From IMG/VR virus record IMGVR_UViG_3300028573_000047, positions 1-27,283 of that record: a stretch of 27,283 nucleotides of DNA; one strand, written 5' to 3'. Of this stretch, positions 9,001 to 14,413 are shown in pieces; the stretch's first letter is position 1, and every line of letters begins with the position of its first letter. This DNA is from a virus. Made by a program: the position numbers and the translations under genes. The notes beneath the pieces were generated by a model. It saw nothing but the letters and a program-made list of their open reading frames with translations. It ran no database searches and was not told the DNA's origin.

Positions 9001-12000
9001 CCCACTCGCGATCGGCAAGGGTGCGGTTTTGTCCGAGATTGGCGTATGTCGTGCCGACGAACCCCTTTCCCTTGTCCTGGGTGTCCTCAAGGATCGATAG
9101 GTCGAGCCCGAGATCCTTCGCGGACCGGACCCAATCCATCAAGATACCCTGCGACGGCGCCACAACGAGCGTGTTGCCTTTGCCCTGCATCGCCATCCGC
9201 TTGATGACGCCCAGACCGGAATAGGTCTTGCCGGTGCCGGTGCCGTTGGTGAACAGCATGCCGTGGCCGTCCGGCTTGGCATAGCGCTGCTCGGCCTTGA
9301 GCACGTCGTCGTGCTGCTCCGGAAACAGCATCGGCAGCGTTTCGGCGATGTTGCTGATGTCGCCGGGGATGACGCGGGCGCCCTCGGCTTTGCGCTGGCG
9401 GTCGCGGCGCGCGCCTAGGTCGGCGTCTGCTTGAGCATTTCGGATAGTCTGCTCATCTGAGGTGCGTTCAAACGGAAGTCCTTCCGGGCCGTTATCAGCG
9501 CTTCGCTCAGACTCTCTTGCGGCGGTATCGCTACCCTCAACGTCGGGTTCGCGAGCAGGAAGTTCGAGATTGCCGTACGCTCCCACAGCAGGGGCATAAT
9601 CTTGAGATACGCGCTCGCCAGCACTGGATCGCTCGTTTCCTTCTCCAGCCGCTTTTCCTCGTTGGCCAGCGCCAGATCGAGCTGGTCCTGCGGCAGCGGG
9701 AACATCTGCTTCGCCCACTGCGTTTTCAGCGGTTGGCTCTCCGCGATCTGATTCCAGTATGCCGCCGCTGCTTGGTGCATTGATCGTCTCCCGGCCGGCA
9801 GTCACGTCTTCCGTGAAGCGCCGAATATAAGGCTTCATTTGCTGGATTGCATCGGCATCCATGCCCGAGGTGGCCAGATGCTTGACGAGCGAGCGGACCA
9901 TGGCGGTCAGGTCGGCCCCGCCGCCGGTAAAGTGCGCCACGCCAGCCTTGAAATATGGCAGCGCAGCACGGTAGGTGTCATCGCTGAACGGCTCGGAATC
10001 GGACAGGCCGGACTTCTTGCCGAACAGCGCGCCGAGGCCCTGCGCCACGTCGTCGAGGCTCATCGCCGCAGGCTTGGCGCCGAACTGCTCGTCCATCGCG
10101 GAATCGAAGATGTCGTCAAACTCGTCCTTCTTGGGCGGCGCTTTCGCAACCATGTCCATCAGGTCGGCTTGGTTCATCTCGTCGCCGAATAGCCCGATGT
10201 CGGCGGCCTTCTGTGCCACCTTCGGCTTGAGCGGCGCGGCGGCGGCGCGCTTGGCCATGGTGGCCTCGCTCGCCTTCTCGGCGCCGGGCATGACGAGTTG
10301 GGGCTTGTTGTCGGCGCCGCGCTCGATTACAGGCTCGGCGTTTCCGGCATCTTCGGCGGCTGGCTTGTTTTCAACGGCGTTGCCGGCTTCGTTCCGAGCG
10401 GCTTGCTTCCCGCTGGCGGCTGGCTCGACGGCGGCGCGAGCTGCGGCGGCTGGCTCATTGCCTTTGCCTTCGCCGGCGGCGCCGGCTTTTTGCTTGCCAG
10501 CTTTGCGGCCGCGCGGAACGACGCCAGTTTCTTTTGCACCACCGGCGCCGACTTCGCCAGATGCGGCGCGTTCTGGCTCAACAGGTGCGCCGCTGCTAGA
10601 TGCCCCTTCGCTTCCGGATTGAAGTACGTCTTTGACTTCGGGGCCATAGGCTTTCGCAGCCTCCAATGCAGTGAGGAATTTTTGCCGGACGGCGTTCTCG
10701 ATGACGGCGCGGCCGAAGGCGGCGGCTATGTCGATGCCGGGGCGCTCGACCATGATCTCGGCGGCGCGGCCGATATCGACCTGGGCGACCTTCTCGGCGT
10801 CGGGGCCGAGCGCTTCTTCTATGGCGTCTCGGTGCGCTGCGACTTGTTCTTGAACGCTTTCCGCGCCAAGATCCGAAACGTCTGCGATATCCTCGCGATC
10901 TTCTTCGCTTTCACGGGATCGCGCTCCTTCGCTGCGTTCTGATGCAGGAGGGCCGCCATTTTCTGATGCTCGTCCGGCGCGAATTTCATCGTGCGCTCCA
11001 TGTCCATAGATAGTGTCCAGATCGTCGGGTGTCACGCCATAATCGGCGTCTTCCGCAACCAGCTTGAGGGCGGCCTGCTCCACGGCGGAATCGGGGTCCA
11101 TCCCCTCTTCCACGATCAGGCGCGCGGCGGCGTGGTGCAGATCAGTCGGAATGTCGCTGTAGCCGGCCTCTTCGATAGCCGCGCGCGCGGCGCCGTACTC
11201 GGCCTCGTCGCGCTCCCGCTCGTGCTGCTCCCGCTCGGCCGCCAGCTCGCGCTCGCGCTTCGAGGTAGCCAGTTCCTCGCCTTCGGCAGTCTTGCGGTTG
11301 CCGCGGTTGTATTCCTCGTCGATCGCGTCCAGCAGCTCGCGGATGGTCGAGGTTTTGTTGTGCTCACCCTTGAGGTATCCGGCCTCTTCGGCCGCCTCGC
11401 GCATGGTGTCGAGGTCCATGCCGCCGGGCCGGACAACGCCAAAGAATCCCTTTTTGCCGGGCAGTTGGACGCGGTGCTTGCCGGAAAGGTCCAGCGCGTC
11501 GAGTTCCGCGTGCGGGGCAATGCCGCCTTTCGAGGCAATAAATTGCAGCAGCGAAAGCGGCTCAGAAATAACTTTGCCCGAGGGCCTGTTTTGACCAGAA
11601 CTTTCCGCGGTCTTCGTGGTTGAAGCGGTTGGCTCAGGTGCGGTGCCCCCACCTTCTTGAGCAACCTTCGGGGCGGCGGGAGATGGAACCGCCGTCCCGA
11701 CCTCTTTCAGCGGCTTGGTGTGATCGCCGTTTTTGAGCCAGTCCTTGAACTGATCCGGCGTGAACGCCGTTACGCCGCCGATCCGGTCCTTTGCGCCATC
11801 CGTATAGGAGTTGGCATAGGCATGCAGCGCGTCGATGGGCGTCCGATACCCAGCCAGAACCTTGTGCTCATCGAATTTACCGGAGGCATCGAGTTGATCG
11901 AGCACGAATACATGCGGGCTGGTTGGGTGCGGTCCGACGAAGATATCGAGGTGGTCGCCGTCGGCGCCGCGCGTCCCTTTGATCTTCCCGTAAGCGGCGT

Positions 12001-14413
12001 GCTCCATGGTGACGGACCATGGCTTGCCGTCGGCATCAACGCCTTTGCGCTCCCCACCGACGCCGGTCTCGATTGAGATGCTGTTCTTGCCGGACAGACC
12101 AAGGTGCGGCAGTTCGACGTGGGCCTGCTTGTAGTTGTCGGCCGCGGCCTGCGCGGGCGTCGGCTCGGCAGGCTGGGCGGCGACTACATCGTCCGCTGTT
12201 CGCGGGACAATCGGAGATTCTCGGGTTCCCGCTTCGGCGTTAGCACTGCCTCCTGCGGAGACATCCCGCGCCGAAATATCCGAATCCAAAGCGAGCCCGG
12301 GGTCATGCTGATTTCCCGCGCCCACATTGCCAACGTCTGTGTTCGACCGTTCACCGTTAGACTGACGTTCTTGCGCTGGTTGTTCGCCTGCTCGCGCCGC
12401 GTCGCCCACTTGACGTTCCCGGGGATGTAACCCTGATCGTTCTTGATCCGCTCCAGCGTCAGTTCCGGGCTCGGCTTGCGACCCACCGCCGTGATGAATA
12501 CCTGAAAGTCCGCCGCCCACTCCGGATCCATCGTGATCCCCCGCTCGCCGTAATTCTTGTACGACGGGTCCTTCGGGTTGCTGCACCGGCTTCTGATCGC
12601 CCTCCACACCCCGTACTCCGGAAGGCGATGCCCCCCGTGTTTCAGCATGCCGAGCGTTTTGGGTCTGCTCATCATTACTTCCTTCCGGCGGTGGCCGAGA
12701 TCGGCCCGTTCGGATCGCCTCATCGAACGCCTTTCGTCGCTGTTGCGGCGTCATGGCGTTTACCCAAGATGGGTCCCATCCCTTCCGGATCAAGGTCTCG
12801 CGTTGGGTTCGCGCGGTGGCCGCCTCTTCTCTTGCGGCGGCTTCTTCTGGCGTTTCTGGTTTTGCCGAATATCCCGTTTTAGAAGTGTCGCGGAGGTGGT
12901 CATTCAGCGTGTTGAACAGGTCGGCGTCGGACATTTTCGAAACATCGACCGTCGGGTCGATGGTCCGCATGACCTTCTCCATCTTCGCGCGGGTCTGCGC
13001 GTCCATGGTAAAGTCGGGGCCCTTGCCTTCGCCGGTGCCGGGCGGCGGCTTGCCGGGCTCGGCGCCCGGTGGCGGCTGCTGGCGCTGATTGCGCTCGGTG
13101 CCTGCATTGCCTGCACCTGGGCCGCCGGTGTCGGGGCCGGATTGCGGTCCGGGGCCAGCGCCGGGCGGTTCGGCCTCGGGACCGGGGCCGCGCGCGCTCG
13201 CGCCGCCGGGCGGCGGCTGCTGGCGTTGCCAGCTTCCGGTTCCTGCGGTCGGGCCGCCGGCGTCGCCGCCGACATCGGTGAAATCCGGGCCCGGCGGCGG
13301 GATGCCGGGACCGGGCTGTTGCTGCGTTCCCGCGCCCGGTTGCGGCGCTTCGGCGGCGGCCGGCTCGCCCGGCTTCCGCTCGAACGCGTGGTGCAGGCCG
13401 CCCATGCCGGCGCCGAGGATCAGCTCAGCAATGAGCCGCTTCTGGTCAAGGGTATAACCGGCCTTCGGATCGTAATCCTTGGCGATCTGCTGGAGGATGG
13501 CTTCCTGAGCCTCTCCGGCGGTCGCGAACGCTGCGCTTGAGCTCGCCACCTTGCCGATCAGGCCCTTGGCGTACTTGCCGGCGCCGAGCGGCGCCGCGCC
13601 GAGCACGCCGGCGACCATCGCTGACCGGGTGGCGGCGGATTCGGCGACGTCATCGGCCGCGCCGTGCTTCTTGGCTTCCTCGTAGACGTTGCCATAGGTG
13701 TCGGCCGCCATGCCGGCGGCGGCCGCCGGGATGCCGACGAGCGGCCCGGTCAGAAGGGTGGTCAGCGCATAGGGCGCGATTCCGCCCGCCATGGTGCCGA
13801 GCTTGCCGCCGAAGGACTCCTTTTCCTGATCGCTCATCGTGGGCGCGAGGCCCTTGACCGCCTTCCCAGCCTTGACCAAGGCGTTCTGGTCGACGGGCTG
13901 TTTCGGGGTCAGGCCCTCGGGATTGGCCGCGCCGGGCAGCGCCCAGGGCGAATTGAGCATGTCATTGCCGAGACCGGCTTCGGCGACCACGGGCGTCGTC
14001 TGCGAGTTGGCAGCGGCGGTGCCAGCACCTTGCAGGATGCCGCCGGCGGACTGCGCGGCACCGGCGGGGATGCCTTTGGCCGCGGCGAGCAGATTGCCGC
14101 CGACGCCGAGCGGCGGCGCGGGCGGTGCCGGCTGGGGCATCTGCTCGATCGGGGTGCCCTCGCTCGATAGGTCCGGCAGATCGCCGATCGGGGTGCCTTG
14201 CGACGAAAAATCCGGTTTGCCGTTCTTGGTCTCGGGCTTCTCGGTTTCCTTCTCGGCCGGCTTCGAAATCGAGAGCTTCCGGTTGAGCCGGTTGAGCACC
14301 ATATCGGCGTTGGCATTGTCCGGCAGATCAGGCAGCACGCCGCGCGACACGCGGTCCAGCACGCTATCCGCCGAGAAGTCCGGCGCCGATCCGATGGCGT
14401 CTTCGAGCGCCAT
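3038..14413 (-). CDS. Giant polyvalent protein: pyrophosphatase, helicase, methyltransferase, JAB, LPD38
   Basis: This 3791-residue frame starts at ATG 14413, overlapping the upstream stop as TGATG. Order: Ala/Gly-rich hydrophobic helices (about 80-340), Pro/Gly linker (340-470), pyrophosphatase-like region of polyvalent proteins (790-930; GADGDHLDIFVGP), small helical repeats (1085-1240), and SF2 helicase with GTGTGKT (1724), DEAH (1810), SATPF (1892) and QEGRIYRVGQ (2190). Next come an N6-adenine methyltransferase-like part with EPSAGHGA (2330) and NPPF (2392), two GGxY repeats (2555-2685), and a JAB-like part with HHNHP then SDID (2760). The long helical C-terminus has LPD38-type membrane segments near 3526-3550. 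Helicase plus methyltransferase recalls P1 DarB, so antirestriction after co-injection with DNA is the likely role. Five small genes lie out of frame in linkers near 580-743, 1142-1198, 1256-1362, 1545-1666 and 2900-2959. Whether one full-length chain is made is unproven. Confidence 0.85.
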   Translation of the reverse strand: MALEDAIGSAPDFSADSVLDRVSRGVLPDLPDNANADMVLNRLNRKLSISKPAEKETEKPETKNGKPDFSSQGTPIGDLPDLSSEGTPIEQMPQPAPPAPPLGVGGNLLAAAKGIPAGAAQSAGGILQGAGTAAANSQTTPVVAEAGLGNDMLNSPWALPGAANPEGLTPKQPVDQNALVKAGKAVKGLAPTMSDQEKESFGGKLGTMAGGIAPYALTTLLTGPLVGIPAAAAGMAADTYGNVYEEAKKHGAADDVAESAATRSAMVAGVLGAAPLGAGKYAKGLIGKVASSSAAFATAGEAQEAILQQIAKDYDPKAGYTLDQKRLIAELILGAGMGGLHHAFERKPGEPAAAEAPQPGAGTQQQPGPGIPPPGPDFTDVGGDAGGPTAGTGSWQRQQPPPGGASARGPGPEAEPPGAGPGPQSGPDTGGPGAGNAGTERNQRQQPPPGAEPGKPPPGTGEGKGPDFTMDAQTRAKMEKVMRTIDPTVDVSKMSDADLFNTLNDHLRDTSKTGYSAKPETPEEAAAREEAATARTQRETLIRKGWDPSWVNAMTPQQRRKAFDEAIRTGRSRPPPEGSNDEQTQNARHAETRGASPSGVRGVEGDQKPVQQPEGPVVQELRRAGDHDGSGVGGGLSGIHHGGGSQAEPGTDAGADQERSGLHPRERQVGDAARAGEQPAQERQSNGERSNTDVGNVGAGNQHDPGLALDSDISARDVSAGGSANAEAGTRESPIVPRTADDVVAAQPAEPTPAQAAADNYKQAHVELPHLGLSGKNSISIETGVGGERKGVDADGKPWSVTMEHAAYGKIKGTRGADGDHLDIFVGPHPTSPHVFVLDQLDASGKFDEHKVLAGYRTPIDALHAYANSYTDGAKDRIGGVTAFTPDQFKDWLKNGDHTKPLKEVGTAVPSPAAPKVAQEGGGTAPEPTASTTKTAESSGQNRPSGKVISEPLSLLQFIASKGGIAPHAELDALDLSGKHRVQLPGKKGFFGVVRPGGMDLDTMREAAEEAGYLKGEHNKTSTIRELLDAIDEEYNRGNRKTAEGEELATSKRERELAAEREQHERERDEAEYGAARAAIEEAGYSDIPTDLHHAAARLIVEEGMDPDSAVEQAALKLVAEDADYGVTPDDLDTIYGHGAHDEIRAGRASENGGPPASERSEGARSRESEEDREDIADVSDLGAESVQEQVAAHRDAIEEALGPDAEKVAQVDIGRAAEIMVERPGIDIAAAFGRAVIENAVRQKFLTALEAAKAYGPEVKDVLQSGSEGASSSGAPVEPERAASGEVGAGGAKETGVVPRGRKAGKQKAGAAGEGKGNEPAAAARAAVEPAASGKQAARNEAGNAVENKPAAEDAGNAEPVIERGADNKPQLVMPGAEKASEATMAKRAAAAPLKPKVAQKAADIGLFGDEMNQADLMDMVAKAPPKKDEFDDIFDSAMDEQFGAKPAAMSLDDVAQGLGALFGKKSGLSDSEPFSDDTYRAALPYFKAGVAHFTGGGADLTAMVRSLVKHLATSGMDADAIQQMKPYIRRFTEDVTAGRETINAPSSGGILESDRGEPTAENAVGEADVPAAAGPARSGAGQRGKAAGEGNERSSAGERVSQDYAPAVGAYGNLELPAREPDVEGSDTAARESERSADNGPEGLPFERTSDEQTIRNAQADADLGARRDRQRKAEGARVIPGDISNIAETLPMLFPEQHDDVLKAEQRYAKPDGHGMLFTNGTGTGKTYSGLGVIKRMAMQGKGNTLVVAPSQGILMDWVRSAKDLGLDLSILEDTQDKGKGFVGTTYANLGQNRTLADREWDMVVADEAHKLSSDQNGTETEALKTLRAITKHPDGLHERARMVLRSDWDKIDQLPEAKKAEAYAQYQKKADPLIAKWRAEERPKTLLMSATPFAYHKSLDYANGYLFEYGDEQGSRYNSGSGRDRFFMQHLGYRMRTNKLTQPEADVKQEVMERQLHEHLKKQGSLSGRALTVDKDYDRKFVLAHDAVGELIDRAMNFLTENEKFRPLYDVISKQFDYLTRMRLLEAMKAQSAIPFIKKSLALGRKVVVFHDYNEGGGISPFAVKPSGKGSSYQGGKNVEYDLGDLHDEFVRANPYVAHLDFSKYPSPINALTAAFPQALVYNGTVSNKHRNEAKRLFNDDNSGRDIIIVQSAAGEAGISLHDTTGKHQRTLLNLGMPIRPTTSIQQEGRIYRVGQASDAMFRYMNTGTDWERWTFAGKIADRAGTAENLALGDLARTIRQSFIDSFSNSGDYEPEAGEGTGGKALDKATTHSISEFEKAKTHYFAQAKVTGRRDQREGTDYYATPEPIGLKMVEFADIKPGEKVLEPSAGHGAISRYLPEDTMRTLVEPSSSLASRAALTSPGARVVVDRFENLDTGANKFDAIIMNPPFGSGGKTAIEHLEKAAKHLKNGGRIVALLPRGGAADKRMHAFMQSDAAKGLRTVADFYLPPVTFERAGTGIASFITVLEKQTDPEINDKNRQRYVSRSYFDVDKISDLFDRIEHADAGPRFEPKTKDVDAPTHGGISVGGIEFNLPPLSTGGEVYADLKSKVGREGFAKLARTAEANGGHYLKTLKSFRFPNLEARSKFLDAVANPPPEAEKPSAPSGVTFKTGETIHAKTKGKLFVATPDQRVERDVYDQMASAAKAQGGYYSSFKGNGAIPGFQFKSAEARQAFLDGMAGKGGLAEQRGPLQGPGEAAQSELLLRGVSTGNEAMIAYDQGGNEIWRSEGNAKYIDFGPQFLALINNPKNSIVVHHNHPTDRSLSDIDIGQLGRRGLRAVWAHGHFGGVYRAELTPDARSLLPIDPEYAAKKIRITHLRAGDILFRPLEAAYKAGIIDADRGNDVWGHLVNVAMRDAGIIDYQHNFDETALPKNITGLDKALKDATELARKAVFGDRGKNSEVAGRARSARHAGDVGASFDRGEIHARLARQITDRAARAQGNRREEAPTDEGIGGEQYRLLGPETRFASPFDRFRKQQNGAVSNRLKDLMASTSWNRFVERYQNLSEPVKRLNDAVEARMNGTLPDSNAFYQKKRLFPGKIGNETKEFESKFLDPLIDLLKTNDVTLPEVGNLLYARHAAERNREIHKINPALKGAGSGMTDAEAAKIIRDFGRPKLEAEIAKRVDAIREYVLRAMEAHGLESPETIKAWQAKYKNYVPLGGFEEVREDANESLGEPGKFNVRGKEVKQALGRSSKANNPLVNLLDQVYRTLERGKKNEYLQALDRALQGMHNSDPDALKGFAVRDHSKPKRVISNKTGLVHTIDTGGYANDPKAVAFKINGDTHYWVFTDRDLADAIKRMHADGLGIFQGLLDVQNKLKSLWTHYSPDFLVRHFLFRYPVEGTLNSFEQKATGDHAVSQYVKDAIPFVGTASRAIFASNAGIQHVNASVREMQKYWQEMKSAGGSMVFRQMRDTNLTKEHLHNKLSSISKSPLRSLKDKVHAMTEAMDTITNALDNSLRLAAYASARKQGKTPEKAALIARDATVDFQLVGKWKNAIGLVFPFGNVAIQTGARMTSAVARSRIMQGVFAGTMLMGFLSTMFNYLIGGKDKDDRYFMDKIPLWERRLNFTVLNPLHKDEKGRPVPYHIAMPYNWAFPMTIGSAFATMAFGTDPHRFRNMIGMMTKSGVEVMTPFGQEENKAAMLAPELARPFIHAYTNENYNAIPVHKEPTYQKGPNSESGRKTTGDGWKYIASAMNSAAGGDKNHQSALDFYPEDIRLMFDYALGTQRRMAENIINTGKNAVEGKAPDWSHVPLARVFMGTDYDAADRAHRFERRDQSEHPWKR
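5536..5715 (-). CDS. Small unknown protein nested out of frame in the giant gene
   Basis: The frame is one base out of phase with the giant gene. I choose GTG 5715 because GAAAGG lies about 9 nt upstream; a TTG at 5736 would add seven residues. The 59-residue product is balanced and helical (TLATWEHHLTEAKSMPDSPD then HARKVIAEKRRQQ), unlike the Ser/Arg/Pro-rich shadows elsewhere in this frame. In 5581-5640, 17 of 20 codons end in G or C here, against 9 of 20 in the giant frame. The giant protein reads an Arg/Ala/Gly-rich linker here, between the JAB-like part and the C-terminal domain. Function unknown. Confidence 0.6.
   Translation of the reverse strand: MTEAKTVRLLDAPGPLDTLATWEHHLTEAKSMPDSPDKSLTVQHARKVIAEKRRQQTKG
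9415..9780 (-). CDS. 121-aa helical protein nested out of frame in the giant gene
   Basis: ATG 9780 is preceded by GGGAG with a 7-nt spacer. The product has normal protein composition (Trp, Phe, Tyr, Met and charged residues spread evenly) and looks all-helical, with PLPQDQLDLALANEEKRLEK and a Leu-rich C-terminal half. In 9661-9720, 19 of 20 codons end in G/C in this frame but only 6 of 20 in the giant frame, which there reads a Gly/Ala/Ser/Glu linker. After this gene's TAG (9415-9417) the giant frame returns at once to 19 of 20 G/C-ending codons. The gene fills the gap between the region ending MKPYIRRFTEDV and the helicase. No family recognised; a small phage protein of unknown role. Confidence 0.72.
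   Translation of the reverse strand: MHQAAAAYWNQIAESQPLKTQWAKQMFPLPQDQLDLALANEEKRLEKETSDPVLASAYLKIMPLLWERTAISNFLLANPTLRVAIPPQESLSEALITARKDFRLNAPQMSRLSEMLKQTPT
10327..10647 (-). CDS. Basic Ala/Lys/Pro-rich protein nested out of frame in the giant gene
   Basis: The frame starts at ATG 10647, with GGAGG about 12 nt upstream, longer than ideal. The first 50 residues form a helical unit (YFNPEAKGHLAAAHLLSQNA, then a K-rich FRAAAKLASKK) that resembles the product at 10819-10989. The rest is a Pro/Lys/Ala/Gln tail, as in some small nucleic-acid-binding proteins; DNA or RNA binding is a guess. In 10561-10620, 14 of 20 codons end in G/C here against 9 of 20 in the giant frame, which reads an Ala/Gly/Glu linker. 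The tail is less convincing as coding sequence than the N-terminal unit. Confidence 0.55.
   Translation of the reverse strand: MAPKSKTYFNPEAKGHLAAAHLLSQNAPHLAKSAPVVQKKLASFRAAAKLASKKPAPPAKAKAMSQPPQLAPPSSQPPAGSKPLGTKPATPLKTSQPPKMPETPSL
10819..10989 (-). CDS. Small basic helical protein nested out of frame in the giant gene
   Basis: I choose ATG 10989 because GGAG lies 6 nt upstream; an ATG at 11007 would add six residues. The 56-residue product is helical and basic (KFAPDEHQKMAALLHQNAA then AKKIARISQTFRILARKAF). In 10861-10920, 16 of 20 codons end in G/C against 9 of 20 in the giant frame. It shares the pattern F-P-D/E, AA-LL-QNA and FR-A-K-A with the protein starting at 10647, so the two may be paralogues. 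It lies in a Glu/Ser/Arg-rich giant-protein linker, between two similar helical repeats of the giant protein. Function unknown. Confidence 0.62.
   Translation of the reverse strand: MKFAPDEHQKMAALLHQNAAKERDPVKAKKIARISQTFRILARKAFKNKSQRTETP
12184..12675 (-). CDS. HNH-type homing-endonuclease-like protein nested out of frame in the giant gene
   Basis: Translation should start at ATG 12675 (or the adjacent ATG 12672) because GGAAGGAAG lies directly upstream, a strong ribosome binding site; an ATG at 12723 lacks this. The 163-residue product follows a well-known phage pattern: YGVWRAIRSRCSNP, then YKNYGERGITMDPEW, then LERIKNDQGYIPGNVKWAT followed by EQANNQR. The C-terminal part (TLAMWAREISMTPGSLWIRI) looks like a helix-turn-helix. 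Such proteins are usually mobile HNH-like nucleases; activity here is inferred. In 12481-12540, 16 of 20 codons end in G/C here against 9 of 20 in the giant frame, which is a Gly/Gln/Glu-rich linker. After the TAG at 12184-12186 the giant frame regains 19 of 20. Confidence 0.8.
   Translation of the reverse strand: MMSRPKTLGMLKHGGHRLPEYGVWRAIRSRCSNPKDPSYKNYGERGITMDPEWAADFQVFITAVGRKPSPELTLERIKNDQGYIPGNVKWATRREQANNQRKNVSLTVNGRTQTLAMWAREISMTPGSLWIRIFRRGMSPQEAVLTPKREPENLRLSREQRTM
13010..13305 (-). repeat. Pro/Gly-rich linker with an imperfect internal duplication
   Basis: The giant protein here reads mostly Gly and Pro. The block QRQQPPPG occurs twice, encoded around 13211-13231 and 13066-13090, with identical DNA over 14 bases (13212-13225 and 13071-13084). 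GPDF-type endings also recur. This looks like an expanded flexible linker between the hydrophobic N-terminal part and the later domains. Unlike the linkers that hold nested genes, no alternative frame here gives a protein-like product. Confidence 0.5.

Noticed and set aside
11116-11664. Minus-strand frame of 182 aa in the nested phase
   Set aside because: Ser/Thr/Arg/Pro composition throughout and protein-like sequence in the giant frame; no good start signal seen.
12557-13540. Plus-strand frame (327 aa) opposite the Pro/Gly linker
   Set aside because: Leu/Arg/Gly/Ala-rich shadow of low-complexity DNA.
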